Shown: positions 39,213 to 48,675 of the stretch, piece by piece
How the letters are laid out: each line of letters begins with the position of its first letter
Position numbering within the stretch: position 1 is the first letter of the stretch
Source: Demequina sp. NBRC 110056
GTDB taxonomy: Bacteria > Actinomycetota > Actinomycetes > Actinomycetales > Demequinaceae
Direction of reading: 5' to 3'
Assembly: GCF_002090155.1 (NCBI RefSeq)
Contig: NZ_BBRM01000002.1
Span: 310,001 to 374,000, forward strand
DNA: 64,000 nt
Position numbers and translations under genes: made by a program
The notes under the pieces: model-generated
What the model was told of the DNA's origin: nothing
The model's database searches: none
Seen by the model: only the letters and a program-made list of their open reading frames with translations

Positions 39213-39224
39213 AGGGAGCCCTCG

Positions 39225-39815
39225 GTGATCGCACAGCTGTCCGGCACGGTCCTGTCCGTGCGCGGCACCTCCACGGTGGTCGAGGTCGGGGGCGTCGGCA
39301 TGCTGGTGCAGTCGACCCCGGCGACCCTCGCTGAGCTGCGCGTTCGCCAGGAGGTTCGCCTCCACACCACGCTCGTCGTGCGTGAGGAGTCCCTCACGCT
39401 GTTCGGCTTCCTCGCCGAGTCGGAGCGCGACGCGTTCGAGGCTCTGCAGTCGGTCCAGGGGGTGGGCCCGCGCCTTGCCCTCGCGATGCTGTCGGTGCAC
39501 GCTCCCGAAGCGCTGTCGCGTGCCGTCGCCGACGGCGACCGCAAGGCGCTCGAGAATGTGCCCGGCATCGGCGCGAAGGTCGCCGCGCGTCTGCTGCTCG
39601 AGCTGGGCGGGAAGCTGTCGCTGCCCGACGCGGCCGCACCCGCCGGCACGACGGATGCGCGCGGCCAGGTCGAGGAGGCGCTCGTGGCACTCGGATGGAA
39701 CGCGAAGGCGGCGGCGAGCGCGGTCGAGGCGGTCGCCACCGCGCCCATCGCCGAGTCCGAGGTGCCCGCGACCCTCAAGGCGGCGCTGCAGGCGATGGGA
39801 GCGTCGCGTGGCTGA
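39225..39815 (+). CDS. ruvA: Holliday junction branch migration protein RuvA
   Basis: 196 residues. Domain I is an OB fold starting [14 protein letters not shown]. The helix-hairpin-helix pair is in [15 protein letters not shown] and [20 protein letters not shown]. The C-terminal domain III that contacts RuvB is [18 protein letters not shown] 39225 has AAGGGAG about 7 nt upstream. It overlaps ruvB by 8 bases. Confidence 0.95.
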   Translation: MIAQLSGTVLSVRGTSTVVEVGGVGMLVQSTPATLAELRVRQEVRLHTTLVVREESLTLFGFLAESERDAFEALQSVQGVGPRLALAMLSVHAPEALSRAVADGDRKALENVPGIGAKVAARLLLELGGKLSLPDAAAPAGTTDARGQVEEALVALGWNAKAAASAVEAVATAPIAESEVPATLKAALQAMGASRG

Positions 39816-40878
39816 GGACGATGCGATGCTCGATGAGGGCTCGTTCGAGCGCGTGGTCGATGCGGACGCCGACGCGATCGAGCGCTCGGCCGAGGCGGCG
39901 CTGCGGCCCGCATCGCTCGCCGAGTTCGTCGGCCAGCGGGTGGTGCGCGAGCAGCTCGACCTCGTGCTGAAGGCGGCGGCGAGCAGGGGAGCGGTCTCCG
40001 ACCACGTCCTGCTCTCGGGACCACCCGGGCTGGGAAAGACGACGCTCGCGATGATCGTGGCGGCGGAGATGGGGGCGACTCTCCGCGTCACCTCGGGCCC
40101 CGCGATCCAGCACGCGGGCGACCTTGCGGCGATCCTCAGCTCGCTCGACGAGGGCGACGTGCTGTTCCTGGACGAGATCCACCGGCTGGCCCGTCCCGCC
40201 GAGGAGATGCTGTACCTCGCCATGGAGGACTTCCGCGTCGACGTCGTGGTCGGCAAGGGACCCGGCGCGACGTCGATCCCGCTCACCCTGCCCCCGTTCA
40301 CCGTCGTGGGCGCGACCACGCGTGCTGGCCTGTTGCCGGCACCGCTGCGGGACCGGTTCGGCTTCACCGCGCACCTCGACTTCTACGAGCCCGACGAGCT
40401 CCAGGCGATCATCGAGCGCTCCGCGGGCAAGCTCGGCCTCGACGTCGCCGGGGACGCCGCCTCTGAGATCGCCGGCCGCTCGCGCGGCACTCCGCGCATC
40501 GCCAACCGCCTTCTGCGTCGCGTGCGCGATTGGGCTCAGGTGCACGGAGACGGAACGGCGGACCTGCACGCGGCTCGCGAGGCGCTGAGCGTGTACGAGG
40601 TCGACGAGCGCGGTCTCGACCGCCTGGACCGCGCAGTGCTGGGTGCGCTGTGCACCCGCTTCGGGGGAGGTCCGGTGGGCCTGTCCACGCTCGCCGTGTC
40701 CGTGGGCGAGGAGCCCGAGACGGTGGAGACCGTGGCGGAGCCGTTCCTCGTGCGCGAGGGCCTCATGAGCCGCAGCCCCCGGGGTCGTGTCGCGACCGCG
40801 GACGGGTGGCTGCACCTGGGGCTCACGCCCCCTGCGGAGGCCGCGGCGGGGGAGCAGGCGCGGCGCCTGTTCGACTGA
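39808..40878 (+). CDS. ruvB: Holliday junction branch migration ATPase RuvB
   Basis: 356-residue AAA+ motor. Walker A is [15 protein letters not shown], Walker B is [16 protein letters not shown], sensor 1 is [20 protein letters not shown], and the winged helix ends [19 protein letters not shown] 39808 lies before the ruvA stop. With RuvA it drives branch migration at stalled forks. yajC, usually next in actinobacteria, is missing. Confidence 0.96.
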   Translation: MAEDDAMLDEGSFERVVDADADAIERSAEAALRPASLAEFVGQRVVREQLDLVLKAAASRGAVSDHVLLSGPPGLGKTTLAMIVAAEMGATLRVTSGPAIQHAGDLAAILSSLDEGDVLFLDEIHRLARPAEEMLYLAMEDFRVDVVVGKGPGATSIPLTLPPFTVVGATTRAGLLPAPLRDRFGFTAHLDFYEPDELQAIIERSAGKLGLDVAGDAASEIAGRSRGTPRIANRLLRRVRDWAQVHGDGTADLHAAREALSVYEVDERGLDRLDRAVLGALCTRFGGGPVGLSTLAVSVGEEPETVETVAEPFLVREGLMSRSPRGRVATADGWLHLGLTPPAEAAAGEQARRLFD

Positions 40879-40907
40879 GGCGGTTCGACCTGGGCGGCGA
40901 TGCGCCC

Positions 40908-40913
40908 TAGAAT
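40908..40913 (+). promoter_or_regulatory. Candidate -10 box for secD
   Basis: TAGAAT 44 nt upstream of the secD GTG, in the 79-bp gap after ruvB. Confidence 0.4.
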
Positions 40914-40957
40914 CGCGGGGGCTCGTCTCGAGCTCCGTGAACAGCTAAGGGAATTCT

Positions 40958-42907
40958 GTGTCGAAAGTCACCAAGGGCGCGCGTCGGTCACTGATCTGGC
41001 TCGCCGCCATCCTCGTCGCGATCTACGGGCTGCTCGCCGTCGGCGTCCTGACGGGCAACGCGTCCTGGACGCCCGGCCTCGCGCTCGACCTCGCCGGCGG
41101 GCGTCAGATCATCCTGACGCCTGTGCTCGACGAGGGCGCCACGCAGGAGATCGACCAGTCCGACCTTGACCAGGCGGTGTCGGTGATCCGCCAGCGCGTC
41201 GACGCGTCCGGCGTCGCCGAGGCCGAGATCACCACCCAGGGCAACAACATCGTGGTCGCCCTGCCGGGAACGCCCGACGATGCGACCGTGGACCTCGTGG
41301 CGCAGGCCGCGCAGCTGCAGTTCCGGCCTGTGCTGCTCGTGGGCGACCCGTCGCCCACCACTACCGACGACGAGACGGTGACCGAGAGCGACGAGACGCC
41401 TGTCGCCGAACCGTCGGCGAGCGCATCGGCCACCCCCGAGCCCACCCCGAGCGCTTCTGAGGTCGCGAACCTGATCACGGACGCCGAGCCCGAGCCGAGC
41501 GCGAGCCCCAGCGCCGTGCTGCTCGACGCGGCGGTCCCCGAGGCGAGCCCGTCGCCGTCGGCCGAGACCACCGACGAAGCGGCCGCCGAGCCCGAGGACG
41601 CATCCTCGTTCGCCTGGCTCACCGAGGACGTCATGGCCGACTACGCCGCGCTCGACTGCCTCGACGTCGAGAACTACGGCGGCCGCACGATGGGCGACCC
41701 TGACGCCGGCTACGTGGCGTGCTCGTCTGCTGACTTCGCCAAGCTCGCCATGGGCCCCGTCGAGGTCACCGGTGACGACCTCGAGACCGCGTCGAGCGGC
41801 CCCGAGATGAGCCAGACCGGCTCGTTCACCGGCGGCTACGAGGTGCGCCTCCAGTTCAACAGCGAGGGCGCGGCGAAGTTCGCGGACGTCACGACGCGGC
41901 TCGTCGGCCTCGAGGACCCGCGCAACCAGTTCGCGATCGTGCTCGACGGCGTCGTCATCTCGCATCCGGTGGTCCAGTCGCGCATCACGAACGGCGAGGC
42001 GTCCATCTCCGGCAACTTCACCCAGGAGCAGGCCGAGCAGCTCGCCAACCAGCTGAAGTTCGGTGCGCTGCCGCTGAGCCTCGAGGTTCAGTCGAACCAG
42101 CAGATCTCGTCGACGCTCGGTGCCGACCAGCTCGAGAAGGGCCTCATCGCCGGCCTCATCGGCCTGGTGCTCGTCGCCCTGTACTCGCTGGTCCAGTACC
42201 GCGCGCTCGGCTTCGTGACGATCGCGTCCCTGATCATCGCGGGTGCGACGACGTTCGGCGTGATCTCGCTGCTCTCGTGGGGCTTGGGCTACCGCCTGTC
42301 GCTCGCGGGCATCGCCGGCCTCATCGTCGCGATCGGCATCACCGCGGACTCGTTCATCGTGTACTTCGAGCGCATCCGCGACGAGCTGCGCGAGGGCCGG
42401 TCGCTGAAGTCCGCGGTGGACCACGCGTGGACGCGTGCCCGCCGGACGATCCTGATCTCGGACGCGGTTTCGCTGCTCGCGGCCGTCACGCTGTACATCC
42501 TCGCGGTGGGCGGCGTGCGCGGCTTCGCGTTCACGCTGGGTCTGACGACCGTGATCGACGTCATCGTCGTGATGCTCTTCACCCACCCGGTGATGGTGCT
42601 GCTCGCGCGCACCAAGTTCTTCGGTGAGGGCCACAAGTGGTCCGGCCTCGACCCGCGCCAGCTGGGCCGAGACACGATGTACAAGGGCCGCGGCCGCGTT
42701 CGCACGGGTGCCGCCGCTCCGAAGGACGGCCTGACGCTTGCCGAGCGCCGGGCTGCCGAGCGCAAGGCCGCCGAGGGTGGCGCCGTCGCGGCCGACGAGG
42801 TGGGGGAGCCCACGGCCGCCGAGGTCGCCGCCGTCAACGACGCCGCCGAGGTGAGCGAGGCCGATGCCGACGACGCCCCGGCGAACGACAGGAAGGGCGA
42901 CGTCTGA
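40958..42907 (+). CDS. secD: Protein translocase subunit SecD
   Basis: 649 residues. The first helix (LAAILVAIYGLLAVGVL) and the motif GLALDLAGGRQIILTP open the protein. Between the two P1 halves lies a long acidic Pro/Ser/Ala-rich insertion, roughly residues 130-215. The RND-like helices carry VALYSLVQYRALG and GITADSFIVYFERIRDELREG. The cytosolic tail is Ala/Glu-rich. With SecF it uses the proton gradient to help SecYEG export. GTG start with TAAGGGA upstream; its stop overlaps secF. Confidence 0.95.
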   Translation: MSKVTKGARRSLIWLAAILVAIYGLLAVGVLTGNASWTPGLALDLAGGRQIILTPVLDEGATQEIDQSDLDQAVSVIRQRVDASGVAEAEITTQGNNIVVALPGTPDDATVDLVAQAAQLQFRPVLLVGDPSPTTTDDETVTESDETPVAEPSASASATPEPTPSASEVANLITDAEPEPSASPSAVLLDAAVPEASPSPSAETTDEAAAEPEDASSFAWLTEDVMADYAALDCLDVENYGGRTMGDPDAGYVACSSADFAKLAMGPVEVTGDDLETASSGPEMSQTGSFTGGYEVRLQFNSEGAAKFADVTTRLVGLEDPRNQFAIVLDGVVISHPVVQSRITNGEASISGNFTQEQAEQLANQLKFGALPLSLEVQSNQQISSTLGADQLEKGLIAGLIGLVLVALYSLVQYRALGFVTIASLIIAGATTFGVISLLSWGLGYRLSLAGIAGLIVAIGITADSFIVYFERIRDELREGRSLKSAVDHAWTRARRTILISDAVSLLAAVTLYILAVGGVRGFAFTLGLTTVIDVIVVMLFTHPVMVLLARTKFFGEGHKWSGLDPRQLGRDTMYKGRGRVRTGAAAPKDGLTLAERRAAERKAAEGGAVAADEVGEPTAAEVAAVNDAAEVSEADADDAPANDRKGDV

Positions 42908-43992
42908 TGCGCGCGAACCTTGGCACGTGGGGCAACAAGCTCCACTCCGGTGAGAAGACCTACCCGATCGTCGCGCAGCGTCGTCGCTGGTTCGCAATCT
43001 CGGGCGTGCTCATGGCGATCGCCATCATCCTGCTCCTCGTCAAGGGCCTGAACCCCGGCATCGACTTCACCGGTGGCACCCAGTACGTGGTGCCGGACGT
43101 CGCCAACCCGACCGCCGCACCCGCGGAGGAGGCCGTCGCGGAGATCGCCCCCGACCAGGAGCCCCGCATCACCGTCCTCGGCGAGGACGACATCCGCGTG
43201 CAGCTCGGCGTGCTCGACCAGGATGACCAGCGCGCGCTCAACGCCGCGCTTGCCGAGTCGTACGACGTCCCCGAGGACTCGATCAGCTTCGACCAGATCG
43301 GCCCGACGTGGGGCGCCTCGGTCGGACAGGCCGCGCTCCAGGGCCTCGTGATCTTCCTGCTGCTGGTGTTCGGCGTCATCGCGCTGTACTTCCGCGCCTG
43401 GCGCATGGCCGCCGCGGCGATCGTCGCGCTGCTGCATGACCTGCTGTTCACGGCAGGCATCTACGCGCTGTCGGGCTTCGAGGTCACGCCGGCCACCGTC
43501 ATCGGCTTCCTTACGATCCTCGGCTACTCGCTGTACGACACCGTCGTGGTGTTCGACAAGGTGCGCGAGAACACCGCGAACCTGCAGTCGCAGCACCGCT
43601 ACACCTACGCCGAGTTGGCCAACCTCGCCATCAACCAGACCCTCGTGCGGTCGATCAACACGTCTGTGGTGGCGCTGCTGCCGGTGGCGTCGATCCTCTT
43701 CATCGGGTCGTTCGTGCTGGGCGCGGGAACGCTCAAGGACATCGCTCTTGCGCTGTTCGTCGGCATGGCGGTGGGCACGTTCTCCTCGATCTTCGTCGCG
43801 ACGCCGCTCGAGGTGTCGCTCCGTGGCTCGGAGAAGGCGATCCAGGAGCACACGGCCAAGGTGCTCGCGCTGCGCGAGCAGGGCGGCGCCGACGTGGCCG
43901 TGCGCGAGGACGGCACCGTCCGCGTGGGCGCGCTGCAGCCGGGTCAGCACCAGGGCGTGACGTCGCAGCCCAAGCGCAAGGGACGCAAGTAG
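42907..43992 (+). CDS. secF: Protein translocase subunit SecF
   Basis: 361 residues with six helices. GLNPGIDFTGGTQYVVPD, IVALLHDLLFTAGIYALSGFE and SLYDTVVVFDKVRENTANL are the conserved motifs. ATG 42907 overlaps the secD stop (TGATG). The C-terminus is a lysine/arginine-rich cytosolic tail (QPKRKGRK). Confidence 0.95.
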   Translation: MRANLGTWGNKLHSGEKTYPIVAQRRRWFAISGVLMAIAIILLLVKGLNPGIDFTGGTQYVVPDVANPTAAPAEEAVAEIAPDQEPRITVLGEDDIRVQLGVLDQDDQRALNAALAESYDVPEDSISFDQIGPTWGASVGQAALQGLVIFLLLVFGVIALYFRAWRMAAAAIVALLHDLLFTAGIYALSGFEVTPATVIGFLTILGYSLYDTVVVFDKVRENTANLQSQHRYTYAELANLAINQTLVRSINTSVVALLPVASILFIGSFVLGAGTLKDIALALFVGMAVGTFSSIFVATPLEVSLRGSEKAIQEHTAKVLALREQGGADVAVREDGTVRVGALQPGQHQGVTSQPKRKGRK

Positions 43993-43999
43993 CCGCCAG

Positions 44000-44005
44000 T
44001 AGACT
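44000..44005 (+). promoter_or_regulatory. Candidate -10 box for rel
   Basis: TAGACT within TAGACTGGTC, 31 nt before the rel GTG, directly after the secF stop. Confidence 0.4.
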
Positions 44006-44036
44006 GGTCCCCACCCCCAAGGGAAGGAGGACCGGC

Positions 44037-46274
44037 GTGACCGAGACGCGTTCGTCTGCGCCCTCCGGCCCCTTGGCGTTCCTCCGACGTCCCACCAAGG
44101 AGCCGACGGCCATCGATGGCCTGCTCGACACCTACCGGCGGATGTACCCGCGCGCCAAGACCACGCTCATCGAGCAGGCGTACAAGGTCGCGGACCGCGC
44201 GCACGAGGGACAGAAGCGCAAGAGCGGCGAACCGTACATCATCCATCCCATCGCGGTGGCGCAGATCATCGCGGACATGGGGCTGCCCGACAGCGTGATC
44301 GCAGCCGCGCTGCTCCATGACGTGGTCGAGGACACCGAGTACCCGCTGTCCCAGCTGCGCGAGGAGTTCGGCGACGAGGTGGCGTCCTTCGTCGACGGCG
44401 TCACGAAGCTCGACAAGGTCAGCTACGGGGACGCCGCACAGGCGGAGACCGTCCGCAAGATGGTCGTCGCGATGGCCAAGGACATCCGCGTCCTGGTCCT
44501 CAAGCTCGCGGACCGGCTGCACAACGCCCGCACCTGGAAGCACGTCTCGCCGGAGAGCGCCCGCCGCAAGGCGCAGGAGACGCTCGAGATCTACGCGCCG
44601 CTCGCGCATCGCATGGGGCTCAACGCCATCAAGTGGGAGCTCGAGGACCTGTCCTTCAAGACGCTCTACCCGAAGATCTATCAGGAGATCGTCGACGTCG
44701 TCGCTGAGCGCGCCCCCGAGCGTGAGCGCGTGCTGGCGGAGATCACGGCCGAGATCGACCGCGAGCTCAAGAACATCAAGATCCGCGGTGTCATCACCGG
44801 GCGGCCGAAGCACTACTACTCGGTGTATCAGAAGATGATCGTGCGCGGCCGCGACCTCAACGATATCTACGACCTCGTGGGGATCCGCATCCTCGTCGAC
44901 TCGGTGCGCGACTGCTACGCCGTGCTCGGCGCGATGCACGCGAACTTCCAGCCGGTGCCCGGCCGGTTCAAGGACTACATCGCGATGCCCAAGTTCAACC
45001 TCTACCAGTCGCTGCACACGACGGTGATCGGGCCGCGCGGCAAGCCGGTGGAGCTGCAGATTCGCACGCACGAGATGCACCGCCGCGCGGAGTACGGGCT
45101 CGCGGCGCACTGGCGATACAAGGACCGCGGAGGGTCCGGCGGCGGCCAGGGCGAGATGGGCTGGCTGCGTCAGATCGCCGACTGGCAGCAGGAGACGGCC
45201 GACCCGACCGAGTTCCTCGACTCGCTGCGCGGGGAGATCTCGCGCGCCGAGGTGTACGTCTTCACACCGCGCGGCAAGCTCCTCGCTCTGCCGCAGGGCG
45301 CGACCCCCGTGGACTTCGCGTACGCGGTCCACACCGAGGTGGGTCACAAGACCATCGGCGCCAAGGTCAACGGCCGGCTCGTCCCGCTCGACTCGACGCT
45401 CGACAACGGCGACACCGTCGAGGTCCTCACCACCTCGGACCAGAACGCGCACCCCAAGCGGGACTGGCTCGACTTCGTCCAGTCGACGCGAGCGCGCAAC
45501 AAGATCCGCCAATGGTTCACCCGCGAGCGGCGCGAGGAGTCGATCGAGACCGGCCGCGACATGCTCGCGCGCGCGATCCGCCGCCAGCACCTGCCGATGC
45601 AGCGCCTCATGTCCAAGTCGACGCTCCTCGCGCTCGCCAAGGAGATGCACTACGACGACGTGGACTCGCTCTACGCCGCGATCGGCGAGCACAAGGAGCA
45701 GCCGGGCGACGTCGTCGCCAGGATGGTCGAGGCCGTCGGCGGCACCGAGGGAGCCGACGAGGACGTCACCGAGATCACGCGGCCCGGCACGTCGGCGCAG
45801 CGCGCTCGACGCGGCGACCCCGGCATCTCGGTCCACGGCCTGTCCGACGTTGTCGTCAAGCTCGCGAAGTGCTGCACGCCGGTGCCGGGCGACGCGATCC
45901 GCGGCTTCGTGACTCGCGGCAACGGCGTCAGCGTGCACCGCGCCGACTGCCAGAACATGGCCTCGCTGGGCGGCCAGCAGGAGCGGTTCATCGACGTCCA
46001 GTGGACGGGCCAGTCGAATGCTGCGTTCCTCGTTCAGATCGAGGTCGAGGCGCTCGACCGCAACCGCCTCCTGAGCGACGTGGTGAAGGCGCTGTCGGAC
46101 TATCACGTCAACATCCTCGGCGCGAACGTGTCGACCAGCCAGGACCGCGTCGCGCTCAACACGTTCACGTTCGAGATGGCGGACCCGTCGCACCTGGGTG
46201 CCGTGATGGCGGCGGTGCGCCGCATCGACGGCGTCTACGACGCCCGGCGCGTCACGGGAGCCAAGCGGCCTTAG
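44037..46274 (+). CDS. rel: Bifunctional (p)ppGpp synthetase/hydrolase (Rel)
   Basis: 745-residue RSH enzyme of the stringent response. The HD hydrolase domain is intact (YIIHPIAVAQIIADMG, LLHDVVEDTEY, LADRLHNARTWKH). The synthetase domain shows VGIRILVDSVRDCYAVLG and FKDYIAMPKFNLYQSLHTTV. The TGS domain is VYVFTPRGKLLALPQGATPV, then a zinc-finger/helical region (VKLAKCCTPVPGDAIRGFV) and an ACT domain. AAGGAGG precedes the GTG. apt, which commonly lies between secF and rel in actinobacteria, is absent. Confidence 0.97.
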   Translation: MTETRSSAPSGPLAFLRRPTKEPTAIDGLLDTYRRMYPRAKTTLIEQAYKVADRAHEGQKRKSGEPYIIHPIAVAQIIADMGLPDSVIAAALLHDVVEDTEYPLSQLREEFGDEVASFVDGVTKLDKVSYGDAAQAETVRKMVVAMAKDIRVLVLKLADRLHNARTWKHVSPESARRKAQETLEIYAPLAHRMGLNAIKWELEDLSFKTLYPKIYQEIVDVVAERAPERERVLAEITAEIDRELKNIKIRGVITGRPKHYYSVYQKMIVRGRDLNDIYDLVGIRILVDSVRDCYAVLGAMHANFQPVPGRFKDYIAMPKFNLYQSLHTTVIGPRGKPVELQIRTHEMHRRAEYGLAAHWRYKDRGGSGGGQGEMGWLRQIADWQQETADPTEFLDSLRGEISRAEVYVFTPRGKLLALPQGATPVDFAYAVHTEVGHKTIGAKVNGRLVPLDSTLDNGDTVEVLTTSDQNAHPKRDWLDFVQSTRARNKIRQWFTRERREESIETGRDMLARAIRRQHLPMQRLMSKSTLLALAKEMHYDDVDSLYAAIGEHKEQPGDVVARMVEAVGGTEGADEDVTEITRPGTSAQRARRGDPGISVHGLSDVVVKLAKCCTPVPGDAIRGFVTRGNGVSVHRADCQNMASLGGQQERFIDVQWTGQSNAAFLVQIEVEALDRNRLLSDVVKALSDYHVNILGANVSTSQDRVALNTFTFEMADPSHLGAVMAAVRRIDGVYDARRVTGAKRP

Positions 46275-46320
46275 GCCGTGAGGACGTGCCCTGGGACGGC
46301 GCGTTCGGCTGAGGTGGCTG

Positions 46321-46448
46321 GAGCGCCAGCGACCCGAGGTCCTGCAATCGCGCCGCGGCGCGGTGGTCCTCCGTCAGGCGGCAGGACCGCCAGCGGCCCG
46401 AGCTCGTGCAGTCGTGCCGCACCGCGGTGGTCCCACCTCAGGCGGCAG
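46321..46448. repeat. Two tandem copies of a 64-bp repeat
   Basis: 46321-46384 and 46385-46448 are head-to-tail copies with about 84% identity by eye, each ending AGGCGGCAG. The second copy runs into the stop codon and last codons of the downstream minus-strand gene, so the first copy is a duplicated 3' end left in the spacer. Confidence 0.75.
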
Positions 46449-47040
46449 ACTCGCGAGCGGCCTTGGGCGCAGCGCACGCCGCATCCGCGCCTCCGAGGGA
46501 GGGGGCCGCGCCGATGGCCCTGACCACATCACTCCACGCGGCGGAGAGTCCCTCGGGCACGCGGACCCTGCACGTCTCGTCGACGACGGCCTCCAAGCGC
46601 GCGAGGCTGGTGGCGCCTGAGGCGACGGCGGCGCGCACGGCGGTAAGCGCATCGGCCGTCCCCGACCACCGGAGCGCGTCGACGAGTGCCACCTCGAGCG
46701 GGGCGATGCGCGCGGGCGACCCGTCGTCAACGTGTGCCAGCCCGACCGCGTGCTGCTCAAGGGCCAGGGGGAGCCTGGCGGAGCGAACCCGCCGGCCAGC
46801 CGCGGTGCGCACCTGAAGCACCGTGGGGAGCGCTCCGCAACCGTGGGCCCACGCGGCGGCGAGGCCCGTGGCCTGCGCCCCGCACGGCACCAGCGTGGCG
46901 AGGAGCGTGCGACGCAGCGGGGGAGCGTCGATGACGTCGGCGGGTAGTGCCCGCCCCGGCAGCACCGATCTGATCACACCGTCGCGCGCCATCCGTCCGT
47001 AGGCGACGCGCCCAACAGCTTCCGGAGTGACGATGAGCAT
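46438..47040 (-). CDS. AbiEi-antitoxin-like protein of unknown function
   Basis: 200 residues. The N-terminus (LIVTPEAVGRVAYGRMARDG) and the TGLAAAWAHGCGALP region resemble actinobacterial proteins often labelled type IV toxin-antitoxin AbiEi family. No AbiEii toxin gene is beside it and the characteristic winged helix is not obvious, so the name is weak. The end LGGADAACAAPKAARESAA is low-complexity. A 64-bp duplication covers its 3' end. It is on the strand opposite to rel. Confidence 0.5.
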   Translation of the reverse strand: MLIVTPEAVGRVAYGRMARDGVIRSVLPGRALPADVIDAPPLRRTLLATLVPCGAQATGLAAAWAHGCGALPTVLQVRTAAGRRVRSARLPLALEQHAVGLAHVDDGSPARIAPLEVALVDALRWSGTADALTAVRAAVASGATSLARLEAVVDETCRVRVPEGLSAAWSDVVRAIGAAPSLGGADAACAAPKAARESAA

Positions 47041-47149
47041 GGGTCTCACCGTGCCATCGCGTCCGCCGCCGCGCACAGGACGGCCCGGCGCGCTGTGGAC
47101 AGCGGGCCGAGCCGGGAGCCTGGGGACGAGGTGACGAAGACGACGCCTT

Positions 47150-48511
47150 CTAGGACACCACGCCCTGGATCTGCTCGAGCCACGCGCGGCGCGCCTTGAG
47201 CGCCTCCTCGGCCTCCTTGATCTTGCGCTTGTCGCCCTTGTCCTTGGCCGCCTCGAGGTCGGCCTCAAGGTCGGCGATCGCGGACAGCAGCTGTGCGGCC
47301 GCACCGGTCGCACGCGCCTCGATCTCGGGGTTGCGCGAGTTCCACGCCTTGTCCTCGGCGTCGCGCACGGCCTGCTCGACCGCGCTCATGCGCTTGTTGA
47401 GGCGCGCGACGTCGCCTCGCGGGACCCGGCCGGCTGCCTCGAACTTGTCCTGGGCGGCGCGCAGGGCCTGCTTCGCGGCGTTGAGGTCGGTGATCGGGAG
47501 CACGGACTCGGCCTCCGCGATCGCCGCCTCTTTGGGCGCGACGTTCTCGGCGAGAGCCTCGTCCTCGGCGTCGGAGGCGGAGCGGCGAGCGTCGAAGAAC
47601 GCGTCCTGCGCGGTCTGGAATCGCTTCCACAGCGCGTCGTCCACGCTGCGGCGCCCGCGGCCGGCCTGCTTCCACTCGCCCATGAGGTCGCGGAAGGCTC
47701 GCGCGGTGCGGTCCCAGTCGGTGGACTCGGCCAGGCGCTCGGCCTGGGCGACGAGGTCCTCCTTGCGACCGGCGACGTCCGCGTTGGACTTGTCGAGCTC
47801 GCTGAAGTGGTGCTTGCGCGCCTTCTCGAAGGACGAGCGCGCAGTGGTGAACCGCTTCCACATCGCCTTCTCCGCGTCCTTGGGGATGCGGGCGAGGCCC
47901 CGCTGGGCCTCCTTCCACTCATCCAGGAGGGCGCGCAGGGTCGCGGTGTCGTTCTTCCAGTGCACCGACGACTCGTCGCGCGCGGCGATCTCCTCCGCGC
48001 GAGCGACGATGGACTCGCGCTTCTCGACTGCCTCCGCGCGTGCGACGCGGCGCTCCTCCTGGAGACGCTCGCGAGCCTCGGTCGCCTCGGACTCCACCTT
48101 GGCGAACCGCTCGCGCAGCGCCGGCAGGTCGCCGACCACCTTCGGCTCGTTCAGCGCCGCGGTGAGCGTCGCGAGCGACTCGTCGATGTCCTTGGGCGAC
48201 AGCTCTGCGGACTCGAGGCGTGCGTGGAAGCGGTCCACGGAGGCCTGGAGCTCGAAGTACGCCTTCACGTACGGCGCGAGCGGCTCGTCGCCGGTCGCAG
48301 GTCCGACCTCGTGCGTCGTGTCGCCGTCGGCGACCGTGACCACATCGTCCGCCACGGAGCCGAAGGCCTCCGCGGCCTTGAGGTCGGCCTCGGGCACGTC
48401 GGCCGCGACGGGGACCTTCACGGGGTGCGTGGCGTGGGCGGCGATCACCGCGGGGCTCGCTCCCTTGGGCGGGGCGGGCTTGGGGATCGGCTTGGGCTTG
48501 GGAGTGGACAT
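47150..48511 (-). CDS. DUF349 domain-containing coiled-coil protein
   Basis: 453 residues. After a Pro/Lys-rich start (STPKPKPIPKPAPPKGA) it is almost entirely helical, with several DUF349 repeats recognisable by WKEAQRGLARIPKDAEKAMW and its partner RDLMGEWKQAGRGRRSVDDA. Long charged heptads suggest an extended rod. The family is common in actinobacteria beside hisS and has no established role. ATG 48511; divergent from hisS. Confidence 0.85.
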   Translation of the reverse strand: MSTPKPKPIPKPAPPKGASPAVIAAHATHPVKVPVAADVPEADLKAAEAFGSVADDVVTVADGDTTHEVGPATGDEPLAPYVKAYFELQASVDRFHARLESAELSPKDIDESLATLTAALNEPKVVGDLPALRERFAKVESEATEARERLQEERRVARAEAVEKRESIVARAEEIAARDESSVHWKNDTATLRALLDEWKEAQRGLARIPKDAEKAMWKRFTTARSSFEKARKHHFSELDKSNADVAGRKEDLVAQAERLAESTDWDRTARAFRDLMGEWKQAGRGRRSVDDALWKRFQTAQDAFFDARRSASDAEDEALAENVAPKEAAIAEAESVLPITDLNAAKQALRAAQDKFEAAGRVPRGDVARLNKRMSAVEQAVRDAEDKAWNSRNPEIEARATGAAAQLLSAIADLEADLEAAKDKGDKRKIKEAEEALKARRAWLEQIQGVVS

Positions 48512-48675
48512 GTCGAGTGCACCTCGTTCGCGGCGGGGGACGATGCCGGGGCGTCCGCCAGGGCTGGCCTCCAGGAGTCCGGCATGGGCAACGCCCCCAA
48601 CAATACTCAGGCCAGGCGCTTCGCGTGAGTGCGGCCGTGCGTGATGCCTGCCAGCGCTGATGGAACAATGGGCGC

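Noticed and set aside
46438..47040. Complete type IV toxin-antitoxin pair
   Set aside because: Only an AbiEi-like protein is present; the flanking genes are rel and DUF349, with no AbiEii nucleotidyltransferase.
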